Positions 1 to 12,477 are shown, numbered from the stretch's first letter. The stretch is 64,000 nt of DNA from Atopsyche davidsoni (GCA_022113835.1 JAILWY010000015.1:8160501-8224500); one strand, 5' to 3'. Made by a program: numbers and translations. Notes: generated by a model from the letters alone, not told the origin.

Positions 1-34
1 GTACATTCAATCCACCCTTTGTGTTGTAAATAAT

Positions 35-289
35 TTTAATATTTTTGACAGAGAGTACTTGGTGGAATTCCATTTTAATATTTTTGAGTAAAATACTTGA
101 GTGATTTTCCACATGTTCGTTTTTATTTGTGACCGGTTTCGCCAACCTTTCACGTTGGCATTATCAAACATAGTGATAATACAGAGTGATAACCCTGTTT
201 GATAATGCCAACGTGAAAGGTTGGCGAAACCGGTCACAAATTAAAACGAACATGTGGAAAATCACTCAAGTATTTTACTCAAAAATATT
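35..289. mobile_element. Penelope-like fragment, lineage PLE-C, fold-back pair
   Basis: Two copies of the same ~100-140 bp end fragment face each other around a ~20 bp spacer. The left arm reads on the minus strand and the right arm on the plus strand. Each arm carries a hairpin followed by GAAACCGGTC, then an AT-rich leader. The left arm continues to an ATG that opens M-E-F-H-Q and stops after about 40 coding bases. The piece is recognised by analogy with the 3' end of the complete PLE array at 42-52 kb, which has the same order of parts. Related pieces lie at 5343, 16552, 19364 and 63921. Confidence 0.6.
196..238 (+). ncRNA. hammerhead-ribozyme-like motif, PLE-C
   Basis: The order fits a type I hammerhead: a 3-bp stem I (TGT/ACA), a degenerate core TTGATAA at 199-205, stem II GCCAAC/GTTGGC at 207-212 and 220-225, GAAA at 226-229, and a two-base-pair stem III leading to GTC with the expected cleavage base at 235. 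Two core bases differ from the CTGATGA consensus, and an extra T lies between the core and stem II. This copy is therefore probably inactive. A matching inverted copy sits in the left arm. Confidence 0.45.
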
Positions 290-586
290 GTAAATAATAG
301 ATAATTCATATAAGTCTATAACTTTTTCAACGCACTTTTTCTACATGTAGAGTTTGTATATATGTAAGTACAGTGTGAAAATTTAAATCAAATATTATTC
401 AGCTAGAATACACGCAATATATCCATTGTATTATTAATAATTTATTCATAACAAAACTATAAATGCAAATAAAATACTATCATTTGTCAAATATCTTATG
501 TTTGTAAATGTATAAATGAATAGTGTGTATTTTTTATTTTTAACATTATTCCCTGTGTACACGATGAGAAAATAAAACGATTATTT

Positions 587-790
587 ATTATAATGACAAA
601 AAGTAACTTTGTATTCTGTCTTCACTTTGAGTTTATTATATTTTTTTGCATTACTAGTTTCGACCAAATAGACTAGGTCATCATCAGATGCATAACTAAA
701 CTAAACTTAGTTATGCATCTGAGACCTAGTTACTTTTATCATTATAATAATGGATCTTCACCAATCAAATGCCTTGTCCCTCAACAAGAT
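587..790. mobile_element. Penelope-like fragment, lineage PLE-B, fold-back
   Basis: The left part (587-710) reads on the minus strand and the right part (700-790) on the plus strand. The right part ends in an ATG opening M-D-L-H-Q-S-N-A-L, followed by CAACAAGAT, where homology with the other PLE-B copies stops. Other copies lie at 3316, 14545, 14899, 21364 and 37487. Confidence 0.6.
647..692 (-). ncRNA. hammerhead-ribozyme-like motif, PLE-B
   Basis: On the minus strand a perfect core CTGATGA (687-681) is flanked by stem I TGCAT/ATGCA. Stem II is GACC/GGTC, followed by GAAAC and a minimal stem III. The cleavage triplet is GTA instead of the usual GTC or GTH with a preferred C, so cleavage would be weak at best. 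One unpaired T lies between the core and stem II, as in every PLE copy here. Confidence 0.5.
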
Positions 791-3315
791 TATTTATTCA
801 TATAAAACGTGTCCATTCAAACATAAGGTATTTATTTGATTAAATTTATTTAGGTTAAAATATTGAATAATAAGTTCACGCCAGCCTTACGACTTATTTG
901 AAATACAGAGCTGTTAAGTTTTTAATCCTAATTATTCCAGTGAAGTACAAAGTATATATACGAGATAATAAAATAAACTAAAATAAAACACGAGTAAATA
1001 TAAAAGCGGGTATTTAATTATATTCTATTAAAAAGCAAGTATTATTAGATAGAACAAGTCAATATTTTGGCGTTTGTGAAAGTTTTCAGTTCTTCCATTA
1101 ATCTCAACCTCTTTAGAAACGCCTTTTTGATGTCGGTAATTTACACACACGGGGGGCAGAGGCGCCTGTACTGAAGGCTATCGGCTGAAATGAATAGAGC
1201 CTACTTATCGGCGGGTCGAGTCGCTAAACCGGATACTGTGCGATTTCATAAATCACAAGGGATCCGCTCACGTGAAAAATAATCATTCCAACGAATGCTT
1301 TATTGGCGGACAGTGATTATTTTTTTATTTTAACCTTCGAGTTTTATTTTCAGTTCGGTAATAAAAATAGCAATTCAGACGTTACTATCAATATAATTGC
1401 ATATTAATAATGATTCATTACATTTTTGTGAAACTGTCGTAAAATAGAATCTTTGTAATTTTAATTGAACGGAGAGTTGGGGTTGAGTAGAGTTTTATTA
1501 AATAAAAATAAAATTTTGGATTAATTAATATGAAAAGGCACACGATTTTTTAAAAATATATCTATGCACATATTTGAGATGAAAAAAAAATATAAAAATA
1601 GCTCATAGTGAAGTGATATTTTCTATAAAGTAAATATTTAAAGTGAAAGCATATTACAAAAAAAACATGAGAGTTTACTTTAGCAAACGTGGATGACATA
1701 AAAAAAGTATTTATTAGAATAAATAAATAACACGTAAAATCACAAAGCATTCCATGGCACCCTCATTCGACTCTGAAAAAACAAAACAAAAAAGCATTAT
1801 CTTAAAAAATGATAACATTCAGCTGTGTACACGCACAGTGCGGCTCCTGAAAAAATCTCTGAAAGTAGGCGGCGGAGCTTCCGAGGGCGACACTCGACTT
1901 CCGGTTTCGGTAGCTTCATGCCCAGCCCCGGCCGAGGCTCCGGGCATGCCTCATCAATCACTCGGAGGCTCTATCTACAGCGGGGAGGCTTGTGAGGGAC
2001 TGACACTACAATTTTTCGCCCTTTCGTGCAACGGAAAAAACATACATTTTTAACTCATGTTCAATATAACTTTGATACGGAAAACATTATAATTAAGCTT
2101 AATACGTGTTTAACAAATTTGGGTTAGTACTATTTTTATTTTTTAAATACTGTAAAATAAATGTTTAGAGTATTTCTATAACAAAAAGTAAAAATATAAA
2201 TGTCACCGATTATTTTTACCCTGATTTTACCAAATCAATTAGTCGTTTTATTTCATTAAGGTTACTTTATTCTTTTCATCTATAAAGATATTTGTAAACC
2301 TAAAGATTTTGTGATCGATTTAATTTTTTCGATTTTTTATTAATCAATATTTTTAAATTATACATTTTTAGTTTCATGTTTATACAACGCATAATATACA
2401 CATTGAAATAAACGCAATATGATAATCTTAACATAAAAATGCTGGTTTAATAGCCTGGAATGCACGGTTTTCAGATATTCTGTACTATTTTATACAATAG
2501 AAAGAATTTCGAATGGGTAAAAGTTACAAAATTATATATAAATATTGAGTACCCCACAAGCTGGCGGTCCTGGATGTTTATGTGAAAATCACCAAGGAAG
2601 GTAAAAGCTAATCATCTGCAAAACAGATTATAGGTTGTATATTACAAATAACAACCTATTTTATTTAAATATACGATAGCTTCACGTTTATCCCAGGTCA
2701 CCTTTCATACCTTTTTCATATATTTACGCATAAATATTTCTAAAAAAATTCTAAAAAAAAACGGCCTAAGCTCAACTGAAACCGGCAGGTGTTTTCAAAA
2801 ATGCCTCACGTTTATGCTACAACTCTGTTACATTTATATTACGCACCCAATGGAGTGAGGAGTTGCCGGAGACAGAGAGGAGTTTATCAGCAGAGGATCC
2901 AAAATGGGTTAGGATTATAATATACCAACGAAAACTGATAACAGTTCTTGTTTTGTATTATTATTATCATCAAAAACGTTACAGCAGAGCTTTAACTAGA
3001 GAGCCACAATGTTAATACAACTTTAATTGGTTGCACTTGTCAAATGTGGCTACTAGTGGTGCTAGTAGGCGAATGCAGAAAAAAACAAAAAAAGAGCCAT
3101 CCATAGCGGATGGCATTGTTATATAATAAATTTTTCAGTACTAATACAGCAAAATAGTTATAAAGCAAATATAAGATGGTAGCGTTTTAGTATACATTTT
3201 ACACTAGTCAACTATTTAAAATACTAATAATATATATATATGAGTATCGGTTTCTCAATTCGTTGTTTTATATTTGATCGATTGTTATACAAATGGATAT
3301 ATTTTAAGAATATAT
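791..3315. other. gene-free AT-rich stretch with two GC-richer blocks
   Basis: No gene or transposon is recognised. Two blocks stand out by composition: 1140-1275 and 1840-2010. The second lies in a 99-codon open frame (1754-2053, plus). It contains an imperfect hairpin (AGCC...GGCT) near 1930-1950. The frame resembles nothing I know, so I leave it unannotated. The blocks could be old conserved non-coding DNA or decayed repeats. Confidence 0.5.
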
Positions 3316-3576
3316 TGTTATAATGATAAAAGTAGCTTTGTATTTTGTCTTCACTTTGAGTTTATTATATTTTTTGCATGACTAGTTTTGACCAAATGGA
3401 CTAGGTCATCATCAGATGCATAACTAAACATGATGATGATGATGACCTAGTCTATTTGGTCGAAACTAGTCATGCAAAAAATATAATAAACTCAAAATGA
3501 AGACAAAATACAAAGCTACTTTTATCATTTTAATAATGGATCTTCACCAATCAAATGCCTTGTCCCCCAACAAGAA
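3316..3576. mobile_element. Penelope-like fragment, PLE-B, near-perfect fold-back
   Basis: The left arm (3316-3420, minus) and right arm (3430-3576, plus) are inverted copies around a very short centre made of ATG/ATC triplets. The right arm runs through the GAAACTAGTC element and the leader to the ATG and CAACAAGA end. The left arm has lost GAAA (it reads AAAA) and the right arm has lost the first core base, so neither hammerhead-like motif is intact. Confidence 0.6.
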
Positions 3577-5096
3577 TATATTGTTTTCATACATAAAAGC
3601 GTGTATATTACTTGTATTCAACATATAAAGGCTCTATGATTTATTATTGATTTATTGATTAATAAAAAAATATTTATGGTATGGTTGTACGGTTGCATAT
3701 GAAACTAAATAAAGCTATACGCTATCAAATAGAGACGAAGCACTTTTAGCGAATCATGCCCTGTCGTTACTATCAAACGAATATGAGAGATGATTTCAGG
3801 ATTGCCGCTAAGATCGCGGCGCTCAAAAAGTGCGATCGTGTCAAATGGGCTTTATCCAGGCGCGCAAAGCCTGACAAATCTAACTTCCGGTGCGACAGAG
3901 CACCATACATCATATCCGGAAGTCTGGAAAAAACCGGCACTTGTGGAAGTGATGTATGGACCGCTTGAGTTATGGCCGCCTTCACGGTTGCTGTGCCGCA
4001 CCGGGATAATTGAATAGAGATACTTTTATGATAAATATGATTTTTGAATCACGACTCTGCGCTTTCTCGCTGGTTGATTTATGACGCGTCTGGCACCAGA
4101 AAGGAAATACTGATGCTGGCTGCGCTAATGATGGGGTGCCACTCCGCAAGTAAAACTCCTGATATCCTGAATCATTCAAAGAACCCGCTTTGTATGCCAC
4201 AGACCTAACAAGGTGTCTTATAATATTTAAATACAAGTATATTCAATACAACAACGGCAACGCAATGCTTAATAGTTGAAAAAAAAGAAATGAAGGTTGT
4301 AAATAATACTATTCAATAACTCATTTATAAAAAAAAATACATATACAATGCTGAATTTATACTTTAATAAAGCATAATTGGTTAGCGCTTGCAAATGATG
4401 ATTCAAATTCTCACTCAGTCACAGAGCTATAGAATATCAAACTATACAGGGTTTTAGTGTTTCCAATATGTATTGAAAAAAATTCATAAAAACTTTTGTT
4501 TGAGACACACAGGTGTGATCTGAATTTGCACCTGCTGTCGCGGTTTGGTGGCGTAGTCTTCTCAATTACACATATGACTGCAACTGAACGAGACTTCGAA
4601 TCATTATTTGCAAGTGCTAATGCCAAGTAAATATTTGATGACTCGCAAACATTCTTGACTTCATTAAAGTACAAATACACTTAGTCTTGTTTATACACGT
4701 GTATATTGTATAGACAAGTTATGTTTTTTTAGAACTTTATTATGTTCAATTTGTACGCGTTTTACGGTGAATAGTAAAATAAAACATATTAGTGCTGATA
4801 AGACTAGACGGACACCAACTTATCGATGAAGAAGTGTTGATGCATTAATTTTAATTATATTTATATAATGATTTAATATTAACGGTAAAAGTAATATGCG
4901 TTGCTTAATAAAAGCAAGAAAAAACGCTCTGAGAAATAAGCTTTTTTTGTGTGAAAGTTGTCGATGTAGTTTTAATAATTTAAAAAATGCGATCAACCTG
5001 TGCCTTTAGTAGGCTTCTAGTGCCATTTAAGGGAAACTATACAATAATTCTTGACCAATCGCATACAACTGGAGTTGCCTCTAAATCAGAGGTTCC
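3577..5096. other. gene-free stretch with a short inverted repeat
   Basis: About 50 bases at 4381-4432 recur in inverted orientation at 4567-4626. Sequence at 4611-4710 recurs in decayed form at 41395-41490, which marks it as interspersed repeat. A GC-richer block at 3750-4010 has small overlapping frames on both strands and no recognisable product. No gene is supported. Confidence 0.45.
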
Positions 5097-5432
5097 CAAA
5101 GTGGTCAATATAGACCCTCAAGGGTCGATGACAGCGAAAAATAAAATTTGGGGTCCATGAACTGTAAATGGGGGTCTACGAGAGTGGATCCCATTTAAGC
5201 AGGTCATCACCAACATTTAGACATTTTGTAAATCTCATAATGCACCGAACACAGATTGTACCTATGTACTTTGTGACGAATCGAAGCCCTGAAGCGTACA
5301 AGTATTTTGTATGTTTTTAATTAATGCATTTTATATATTAAAAAGGAATTCCACCAAGTATTCTCTATCAAAAATATTAATTTTCTGAATGTTACTATAT
5401 TTGCATTTGGTGTGTTTTTAATTAATAAAGGT
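5097..5432 (+). mobile_element. hAT-type element remnant (terminal parts)
   Basis: The segment opens at CAGAGGTTCCCAAAGTGG. This has the CAG-GG-TTCTCAAA style typical of termini in vertebrate and insect hAT elements of the ZBED type. A ~48 bp stretch at 5384-5432 is shared in reverse orientation with 11950-11997, next to a hAT transposase remnant. No transposase coding sequence survives here. A PLE-C tail lies inside it at 5343-5380. Confidence 0.4.
5343..5380 (+). mobile_element. PLE-C terminal tail only
   Basis: This is a ~38 bp match to the last bases of PLE-C (GGAATTCCACCAAGTA...), the start of its ORF, without the hammerhead-like part. It ends at the same point as the longer copies. Confidence 0.45.
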
Positions 5433-6167
5433 ATAATTAACTTTTTCCATTTTTAAACCCACTGTACAGTAAACTTTATTACAGTGAGTTGTTCTATATA
5501 AGATGTCAAAAATATGTTTGATATTGATGAATTTGTAAATGAACGGGGGCGAAGAACAGGAAAATTCGACAAGGGGTTGACGGGACAAAATAGTTTGGGA
5601 AACTATGTTTTAAATGCTCTAATACCCGCTAGTTTATCGCGTGCAACACCTGAATCACACTACGCAGGTATATTCAACTATTTACTAAGATTGTCTCTGG
5701 CTTGTAGATTTTATAAGAAAACATTCACAAAATCCAAAACAACAAGTAACGTTCGCTCCAACCTGCCCCGATAAACAATTTCAAAGTGTAAAGCGTTTTT
5801 ACGCTGAGCGCTGCTGTATTTTTACAGCGCTATTTTTCAGGAAGATTTTCCCATGTTTTTCGAGTGCTTTTACAAAGCAAGCAGAGCGTCCGAAGTCGAT
5901 CCGAACATATCAATGAAAACAGCACGCGTGGAGGTCGTTCCGCTCCGAGACCCTCGGCGCCTGAACCACTGAACATTCTAGGAGCTTCTCGAGTACCTGC
6001 TTCCGCCGACTGCGACACTCTGGAAGCGCCGGTAAACTTCTCCAATACTGCATCAGCTTGTTTGCTCACTCCTACGCGGATCGGGTATGAAACTACACTG
6101 CTTCAATCTACTGTCTAGCATTATTTATTTATTGCATTTTTTTGAGTGACAGGATAAAACGTTGCTC
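5433..6167. other. gene-free stretch with a GC-richer block
   Basis: 5870-6070 is clearly richer in GC than its surroundings and carries overlapping short frames on both strands. None resembles a known protein. No splice sites or motifs support a gene. Confidence 0.4.
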
Positions 6168-6530
6168 ATTAAGGGTCTAGGTCCCATAATCGAGTTTTTT
6201 GATAATTTTCTCGTACCTATTGCAAAACGTTAACCGCACCAATCAAAAAAAATTTAATGCAAAAAGTTAGATACATCTCTTCTTCCGAACAGAAGATATT
6301 TTTATTTCTTGTAAATTTACTTTTAATATGATAAATATGTGTTTTTCCGATTTAAGTGTCGGAATTTGGAGTTTCGTTATGTACCTGTTCCAAGAATCTT
6401 AAACATTTAAGAGTCCTTTTTCCAACTGGAATTAAAAGATTAATTATATACCCTTTCTAGAAAATTAATTTAAAAATTTAAAAAAAAAAGATCTTTAACA
6501 AATTTTGGTTTTGAAAAGTATATACTGAAA
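6168..6530 (+). repeat. AT-rich MITE-like repeat, partial copy
   Basis: The copy begins at TTAAGGGTCTAGGTCCCATA and follows the family found at 8252, 40780, 53280 and 57054 for about 360 bases. Its far end is missing. No coding capacity. Confidence 0.6.
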
Positions 6531-8251
6531 GAATGTGTGTATCCCTGAAAAATTATTTATAAACTAACTACATTAAAATTGTCAGGTAATATATTTTATT
6601 GTGAAGAACCAATGATCAGTAAGTGTAAATTAATAAAACTTTAAAACAAAAACCATTAATCTCCTTTTTTGTTTTTAATCAGGATATTGCTCTAAAGATT
6701 GACATGTCGATGTCCGCCGTGTCAAGTGAATTTCGAGTAATGGTATTGGGCCTTGTCTCTTTTATTTAATCAAAATTGAGTCTCGATTTTACTCAATAGA
6801 ATAAATTGATAACCAATTCTGAACAAGTAAATAAGCATTTCAATATAATAACTATATTATAAATTTAAATACATGTTTTAAGTTGTTTGAATCGCCCACT
6901 TTATGAATTCAGACAGGTATCAGCGTTTTCTAAAATGATTGATTAGAATTTGTTATTTTTTACAGTGAAAAATCAGTGTTGCTAAGAACGGTGTATGTAT
7001 TTCCATGGTATAACGCTCTACGAGCAAATAAGACTCGAGATTATAATTTCTAATCTAACATGCTCTCGTGTAGGAAACTAAACTCAAGACGATACCTCTG
7101 CTGATGTACAGGGTGTCCAAAACTTACACGCTGATTAAGTCATGAATATTTTAGTATAGTAACCGACGGTTCAATCAGTGACTATTGATCCATTTTTTCT
7201 AGATTTAGTTGTTTAATAATTGAAGTCACGCTTTTTAAAAAAAAAAAATGATTTGCTGGGTTCTTAGGCGTTACGCGGTCCTGATACTGAGGACGGCCTA
7301 TTAAGGTATTTTCAGAAACTAATTGTAAAAAATGTGTTTTAATTGACGCAACATTTAAATTTAAATTTAAAATATCCATTTTAACTGAAGTTTGATTAAT
7401 TTCATAATAAACGATTAAATATATTTTAAAATGTATTTATTAACACCCTGTATATATATTTCTTAAAGGTTCATGAAGACATCAGAAAATACGCGACGTC
7501 ATCACGGCTTTGAGCCCTGATGCAATTTCACACGTACTCGTAGGTTGAAGCGTAATAATTGCCATATGAAATAACAAAATCATTCTGAGATAATATTCCG
7601 CCTCTGTGTTGCCAGGTATAAATAGACGCCTCTGCATTACATACTTATAAAGTCATATGGCAAGTCGCGTGATATTGGATCGCATTTCCACCCACTGAAG
7701 GATGGGGGTCTCTCCTCGGTTCTATTTATTCACTGACCTGTTTTACGTCAGTACGATTTCAATATCTCAGCATTGATCTGTAAATCTACTATAATAATAG
7801 CCATTGTGTGTATGTTTGTATGTATGTTTCGTTTTTCCGTTCTGTATAGAATATCTTAAAAGATACAACGCTGATTTTTTGCACATAAGTTAAGTAAATT
7901 TTTCCGCAGCTATGTGCCGAATTTCAAGACGATAGGATAATATTTTCATTCATAAACTTTAAAATATGCTTTAGCGAATTTCAATATGTACGAATTATAT
8001 GATTCACTTCTTCGCCGCGAGATGTCGTTCACCGCGAGAATTTAGACGCATCGTTCATCAAATTCGTCATTTTGTGACGGGCTACATTACTAGTATTATA
8101 ATAATTTTGCTTGTATCATTTATCACTCAAATATATTATAAGAAAAGGTTTTCAAATAATTTATACTATGATTTTTTTTGTATCCATCTATGATTGAAAA
8201 ATACTGTCTTTTCAGTTTCAGACCATTTAGACTGTTTTTTCATGTATCGAT
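6531..8251. other. gene-free AT-rich stretch
   Basis: No gene, RNA or recognised transposon is seen. A tandem GTATGTTT-like run lies near 7806-7830. The open frames are short and typical of chance in AT-rich DNA. Confidence 0.5.
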
Positions 8252-8788
8252 TTAAGAGCCGTGATACCAAATTCGAGTTTTTTGACTATTTGCTTGTACC
8301 TATTGCGAAAAATTGACTGCACCAATCAAAATTTTATCATTTAAAATCATTTAATTGTCACTTTATTTTTCTATGTCGAAAGTTGATTTTCAGGGTAAAA
8401 TAAAATCTTGAAGATGTTGAAAAATTGGATAAAATGACGACTTTCAAAACCAAAGTTTGTTAAAGATTTTTTTTTTTTTAATTTTCAAACTAATCCCAAC
8501 AGGAGGGTTTATAATTAATCTTGTAATTCCAATTGAAAAAATGAGTCATTAATGTTTAGGATTCTTGGAACAGGAACATCGCGAAACTCCAATCCCGAAA
8601 CTTCAATCGGAAAAACACATATTTATCATATTAAAAGTAAATCATAAGAAATAAAATAAAAAATGGTAGTAGAAAAAAGGATGTATTTAGTTTTCTGCAT
8701 TTAAATATTTTTGATCAGTGCAGTTAATTTTTCGCAATAGGTACAAGCAAATGGTCAAAAAACTCGAATTTGGTATCACGGCTCTTAA
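8252..8788. repeat. AT-rich MITE-like repeat bounded by ~80 bp inverted ends
   Basis: Both ends carry the same ~80 bp in inverted orientation, beginning TTAAGAGCCGTGATACC. The body matches the minus orientation of the family seen at 40780-41349. This copy's left end has been replaced by an inverted copy of its right end, giving a fold-back structure with TTAA at each border. It is non-coding. Confidence 0.65.
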
Positions 8789-11785
8789 ACAGTTAAAAAT
8801 GTGTTTATATTTCCGGTACACAGCATACATTTATTTTTATTTTTTAACATAAAAGCTTTATCAAAACGTATACATAGACTCACGTAGTAGTTATTATAGT
8901 TTATAGCGAGACATCTCTGTAACCCGACTAAATCATCGTTCCACAAGCCAGAGCTCTGAACAACCAAGTGTTTTCAAGCGAAAGGATTCGCCAACTACGA
9001 GCCGCCTGAACATACCGCGATAATATTTAGAGAAACTTTAGACATATATCCTGAAGTAACATACACGCGCGGTTTATTAATCAACTATGTGTATACATTT
9101 AATTTCATTTTAGACATGCTTCACTGATATCACTGAAAAATGTTTGATTCAAATAATTACTCATAAAACATTTTGATTCATTCGTTGCGAAGCTTTCTTT
9201 TTCTTCGGGTGCTTCTCCTCAGAGAAGGTTGGTGATCATCTCACGGGATATATCCTATCTTGGGGCAGTCTTATTAATTCTGACTTCCAGCTACTGTCCA
9301 AAATTCTGCATCTACATACAGGATATTTATCGAGACAATCGGCTACAGTATGCCAAAATATGCATTTTTTGACTATCATCAGTTGCTTTAACAATAACTA
9401 CACCAGAAAGTTATATTTGTACTTCGTTTGGTTTTATATTTATCTCTATATGAAGTATATTTTATAAGTGATTAAACAAAGGTGAGAAGTAAGACTTTTA
9501 TTTGTTACGAATTATTGTCACTGCAATAATAATCGGAAAATCACTTATTTTAAAGACATTGCAGTTGTTCAAAGTAAATATAAAAAAGTTGGGTTACTTA
9601 TTAATGAAAAACGTTATTTTTGAAGTAGGAAAAATAAAATTATTTATTCTTAATGTTGTTTTGTGAATTACAACGCAAAGAGGTTAAAGCCTATTTGGTA
9701 TTACTGAATCAAATAACTAAAATATCGTTGCCCCTGAAGCCTCACATACAAAAACAACCATATATTTTTTTTATTTAAAATATGGCTACAGTTATAAAAT
9801 TAACAAAAAAAAATGTATTATAGATAAAGCCAATTATTTCCACACGCAGGGTTGGCACAAAGGCGCTTTTTAACCGACAAGGCTTTGACTCTTTTAAAAG
9901 GTCCAATGGAGGCATTATAAAACTATTACAATCCTAAGTAAGCTTATCACCTTCGGGGATGGGATTTTTGGATAGGGTTTACATTTAAGGTCTGTTCAAA
10001 TGACTTTGCGATTAAATCCCAGTTCGAAGCCTTATTTCTGATCAAGCTTTGTTAATCATCAAACAAAAAGTTTTTCTTTTACCCGATAGTTTTACACGAG
10101 GTACACCAAGACAAATAGATATGCATAATTTAATTTAATCTTATTTTTACCTGTGAAATATTTATAGATAAAATGTTTGATTAAGAATATACGGAAGTGC
10201 AACTTATGAAATAAAAATAAAATTACAGCATTTTAGTCCGTGATCTATTCATTCACTTTCTCTCAATGCCACCCTTATATTGATAAGCTATTTTAAAAGT
10301 TTATATTCTAACTACATAATATATTCACCGCACACTCAAGGCGCAAAAATAAGTTCGTAAAAAAATAAGATATTTTTATGTAGAAATCATAGATAGTATA
10401 TTTTCGTTATACAAAAAAATAAAAAAAATCTTTTTCGGGGTTATGGACATATCATCCCGCGATGGTCCTTTATTTGGCTGGAAGTTGGGAATTGGACGGA
10501 GCAAAGTAAATGAAACTCTCGGGAACTTGTAAGGGTAATCAATAAAATATTCAATAAGATTCGGCAAAAGTTTTCTGCGGTTAGAGGGGGGCTCGAGAAA
10601 ACTGGATTATACAGAAAATAAAAGTGAAACCTACTTTATTTATAACACGGAAAGATCGCTATTTTTTCGGCCTTTCGCGAAAATATCATTATAATTCTAT
10701 AATAAGAAATATCAATAAATTCTCACATGCACGAGCGAGATTTTTGCTTTGACCAAGTGGAGCTTTTGACTAGCTGAAATACTAATCAAGACTAACAAAA
10801 CACTACTATGTAAAAATAATCAGTGATATATACATATAATATATAACATTTTTAGTTTTAAGTAAGCGAAACGACAAGGAAAAACTATCGATATTCCGTA
10901 TATTATTGGGATTCTATGGTAAATTTCTATTAATACTATTCAATGTATAAAACAAATATAATTTATAAAATATCGATATTTTTATTCTGAATTTGACATC
11001 TTTACTTCATGGTTAAAAAAACCAAATTGTTTTAAGTACACCGTATATAAAAAAATTTTTAGAAGATTATGATTGGTTTTCAAGAAGTGATCGCTCAATG
11101 TATGAATAATATTAATTGTTCATTTTAACTAGATTTTAGCAATTTTGAAACTAGCAATGCGAGTATCTACTTAAGAATACATAATTAATTCAATTATTTG
11201 GAAGTAAATATTATATTTCACAAACATTCAATATAATCAATTCTCATCAATACTACTAAGAAATATGATAGGGATACTAATTTTAGATAAGGATATTCAG
11301 GGTAAAATATTATTTTGAAAATCAATATTTCAAAGCGATAATTATTTCATCGCATTTCAAAGTGGGGTTGGTTTTCAATACAAATTTAATTCAAATAGAA
11401 ATATTCACGTCACAATATACAACCAAATCGGGTTGAATATTCATTCATCTGCGGTTTCAATAACGTAAATAACATTTCATAAAATTGTACAAGTAGGTAT
11501 TTATTCGCTCCGTGGCCGCAATTGGTTGGATTAAACTGCATGTTTTTTTTATTTAAAAACTGTTTACACGCCAATCTGCAGTAAAGCCTCTTAAAGAGAA
11601 AAATTGTGAATTTGTAAAAAAATATTACAAAGAAGGCAAGGAAACATAATAAATCAGCACGTGGGCTAAATGACGAAAAAGGTTGATGATTTTCTGCATT
11701 ATACAAATCAAATTGATTTGTTCACATCCTGACATCTCTCATGATAGCTGTACTACATTCTCGCTGAGCTCTTGACCGTCTATAC
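8789..11785. other. gene-free AT-rich stretch with one copy of repeat R
   Basis: 9197-9260 carries the recurrent TTCTTCGGGTGCTTCTCCTC...GGTTGGTGATCAT sequence, called repeat R here. The rest holds no recognisable gene or element. Confidence 0.5.
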
Positions 11786-11874
11786 CAGAGGCTCTCAAAC
11801 TTTTTGTCCCGTCGACCCCTTGTCGAGTTTTCCTGTTTTTCGTAGACGGTTTTCGTTGCTTATATTGAATTTTT

Positions 11875-11951
11875 ACATTTGACCGGATTTTTTGTCCGTT
11901 ATATCCGAAATCCGTTAAACAGGGGTCCGTTATATCGAGGTTTGACTGTAT
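11875..11951 (-). mobile_element. pogo/Tigger-type terminal repeat, nested
   Basis: Read on the minus strand it begins CAGTCAAACCTCGATATAAC next to TA. This closely matches the usual pogo/Tigger terminal repeat pattern and the family's TA target. A second, diverged repeat of the CCGTTATATC motif lies inside. No transposase accompanies it, so it is a MITE end or solo end. Confidence 0.55.
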
Positions 11952-12007
11952 ACCTTTATAAATAAAAACACACAAAATGCAAATATAGTAACATTCACTA
12001 AAAAAAA

Positions 12008-12477
12008 TCAGTACTTTTGATGGGAGGGATGGGTCTGATGCTTTAATAGCAAATTTTCAATATTTGGCTTCAAATAAGTTAGATTTAACTTTAAATCTCC
12101 TCGCCCAGTGATTTCCAATCTATTTTTTTTTTTGTAAGAAGAATGGCAACCGCACTGAAACCTCTTTCTACGAGGAATGAAGATGGTAAAGCTATCAAAA
12201 ACCTTCTTGCGATAGTCCATAATGCAGGATAAATAGCAGGTAAATTTCTCTGAAGCCAAAATTGTTGATATCCCTTTCTAAACTGCACCTTCAGTTCTTC
12301 ATTAGTGCTCATTCCGATCAGTTCTTCTTGTAGTATGACTTTCGATTCTTCAATGTCACCGTATGGATTGATAATCCACTGTGGTATTTTGGATATGACC
12401 TGTTCATGGACCCCCAATTTAATTTTTCTAAACACACCCATATATGCGAAAGAGAATTTTTCGTATATAAGCGTCAT
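12008..12477 (-). pseudogene. hAT transposase C-terminal fragment, frameshifted
   Basis: About 155 codons of the hAT C-terminal dimerisation region survive. The upstream part contains F-W, YPALW, A-R-R-F-L-I-LPSSFLVERGFSAVA and LLTKKK. A frameshift near 12115-12140 then moves the reading frame. The downstream part continues LEITGRGDLKLNLTYLKPNI and ends about 12008. The LPSS-LVERGFS and LTKK-N-RLEI blocks are hallmarks of the ZBED5/SCAND3-like hAT group. The N-terminal BED finger and most of the catalytic domain are absent, so it cannot be active. Confidence 0.75.

Larger units (their letters stand above)
11786..12477 (-). mobile_element. hAT transposon remnant (ZBED/SCAND3-like type)
   Basis: The left border starts with CAGAGGCTCTCAAACTTT, a hAT-style terminus. 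The minus strand then carries the C-terminal part of a transposase. The opposite terminus was not found, so the element is truncated. A pogo-type end is nested at 11875-11951. Confidence 0.65.

Noticed and set aside
1754..2053. A 99-codon plus frame as a gene
   Set aside because: GC-richer, but no motif, no splice signals and no homology that I can recognise.
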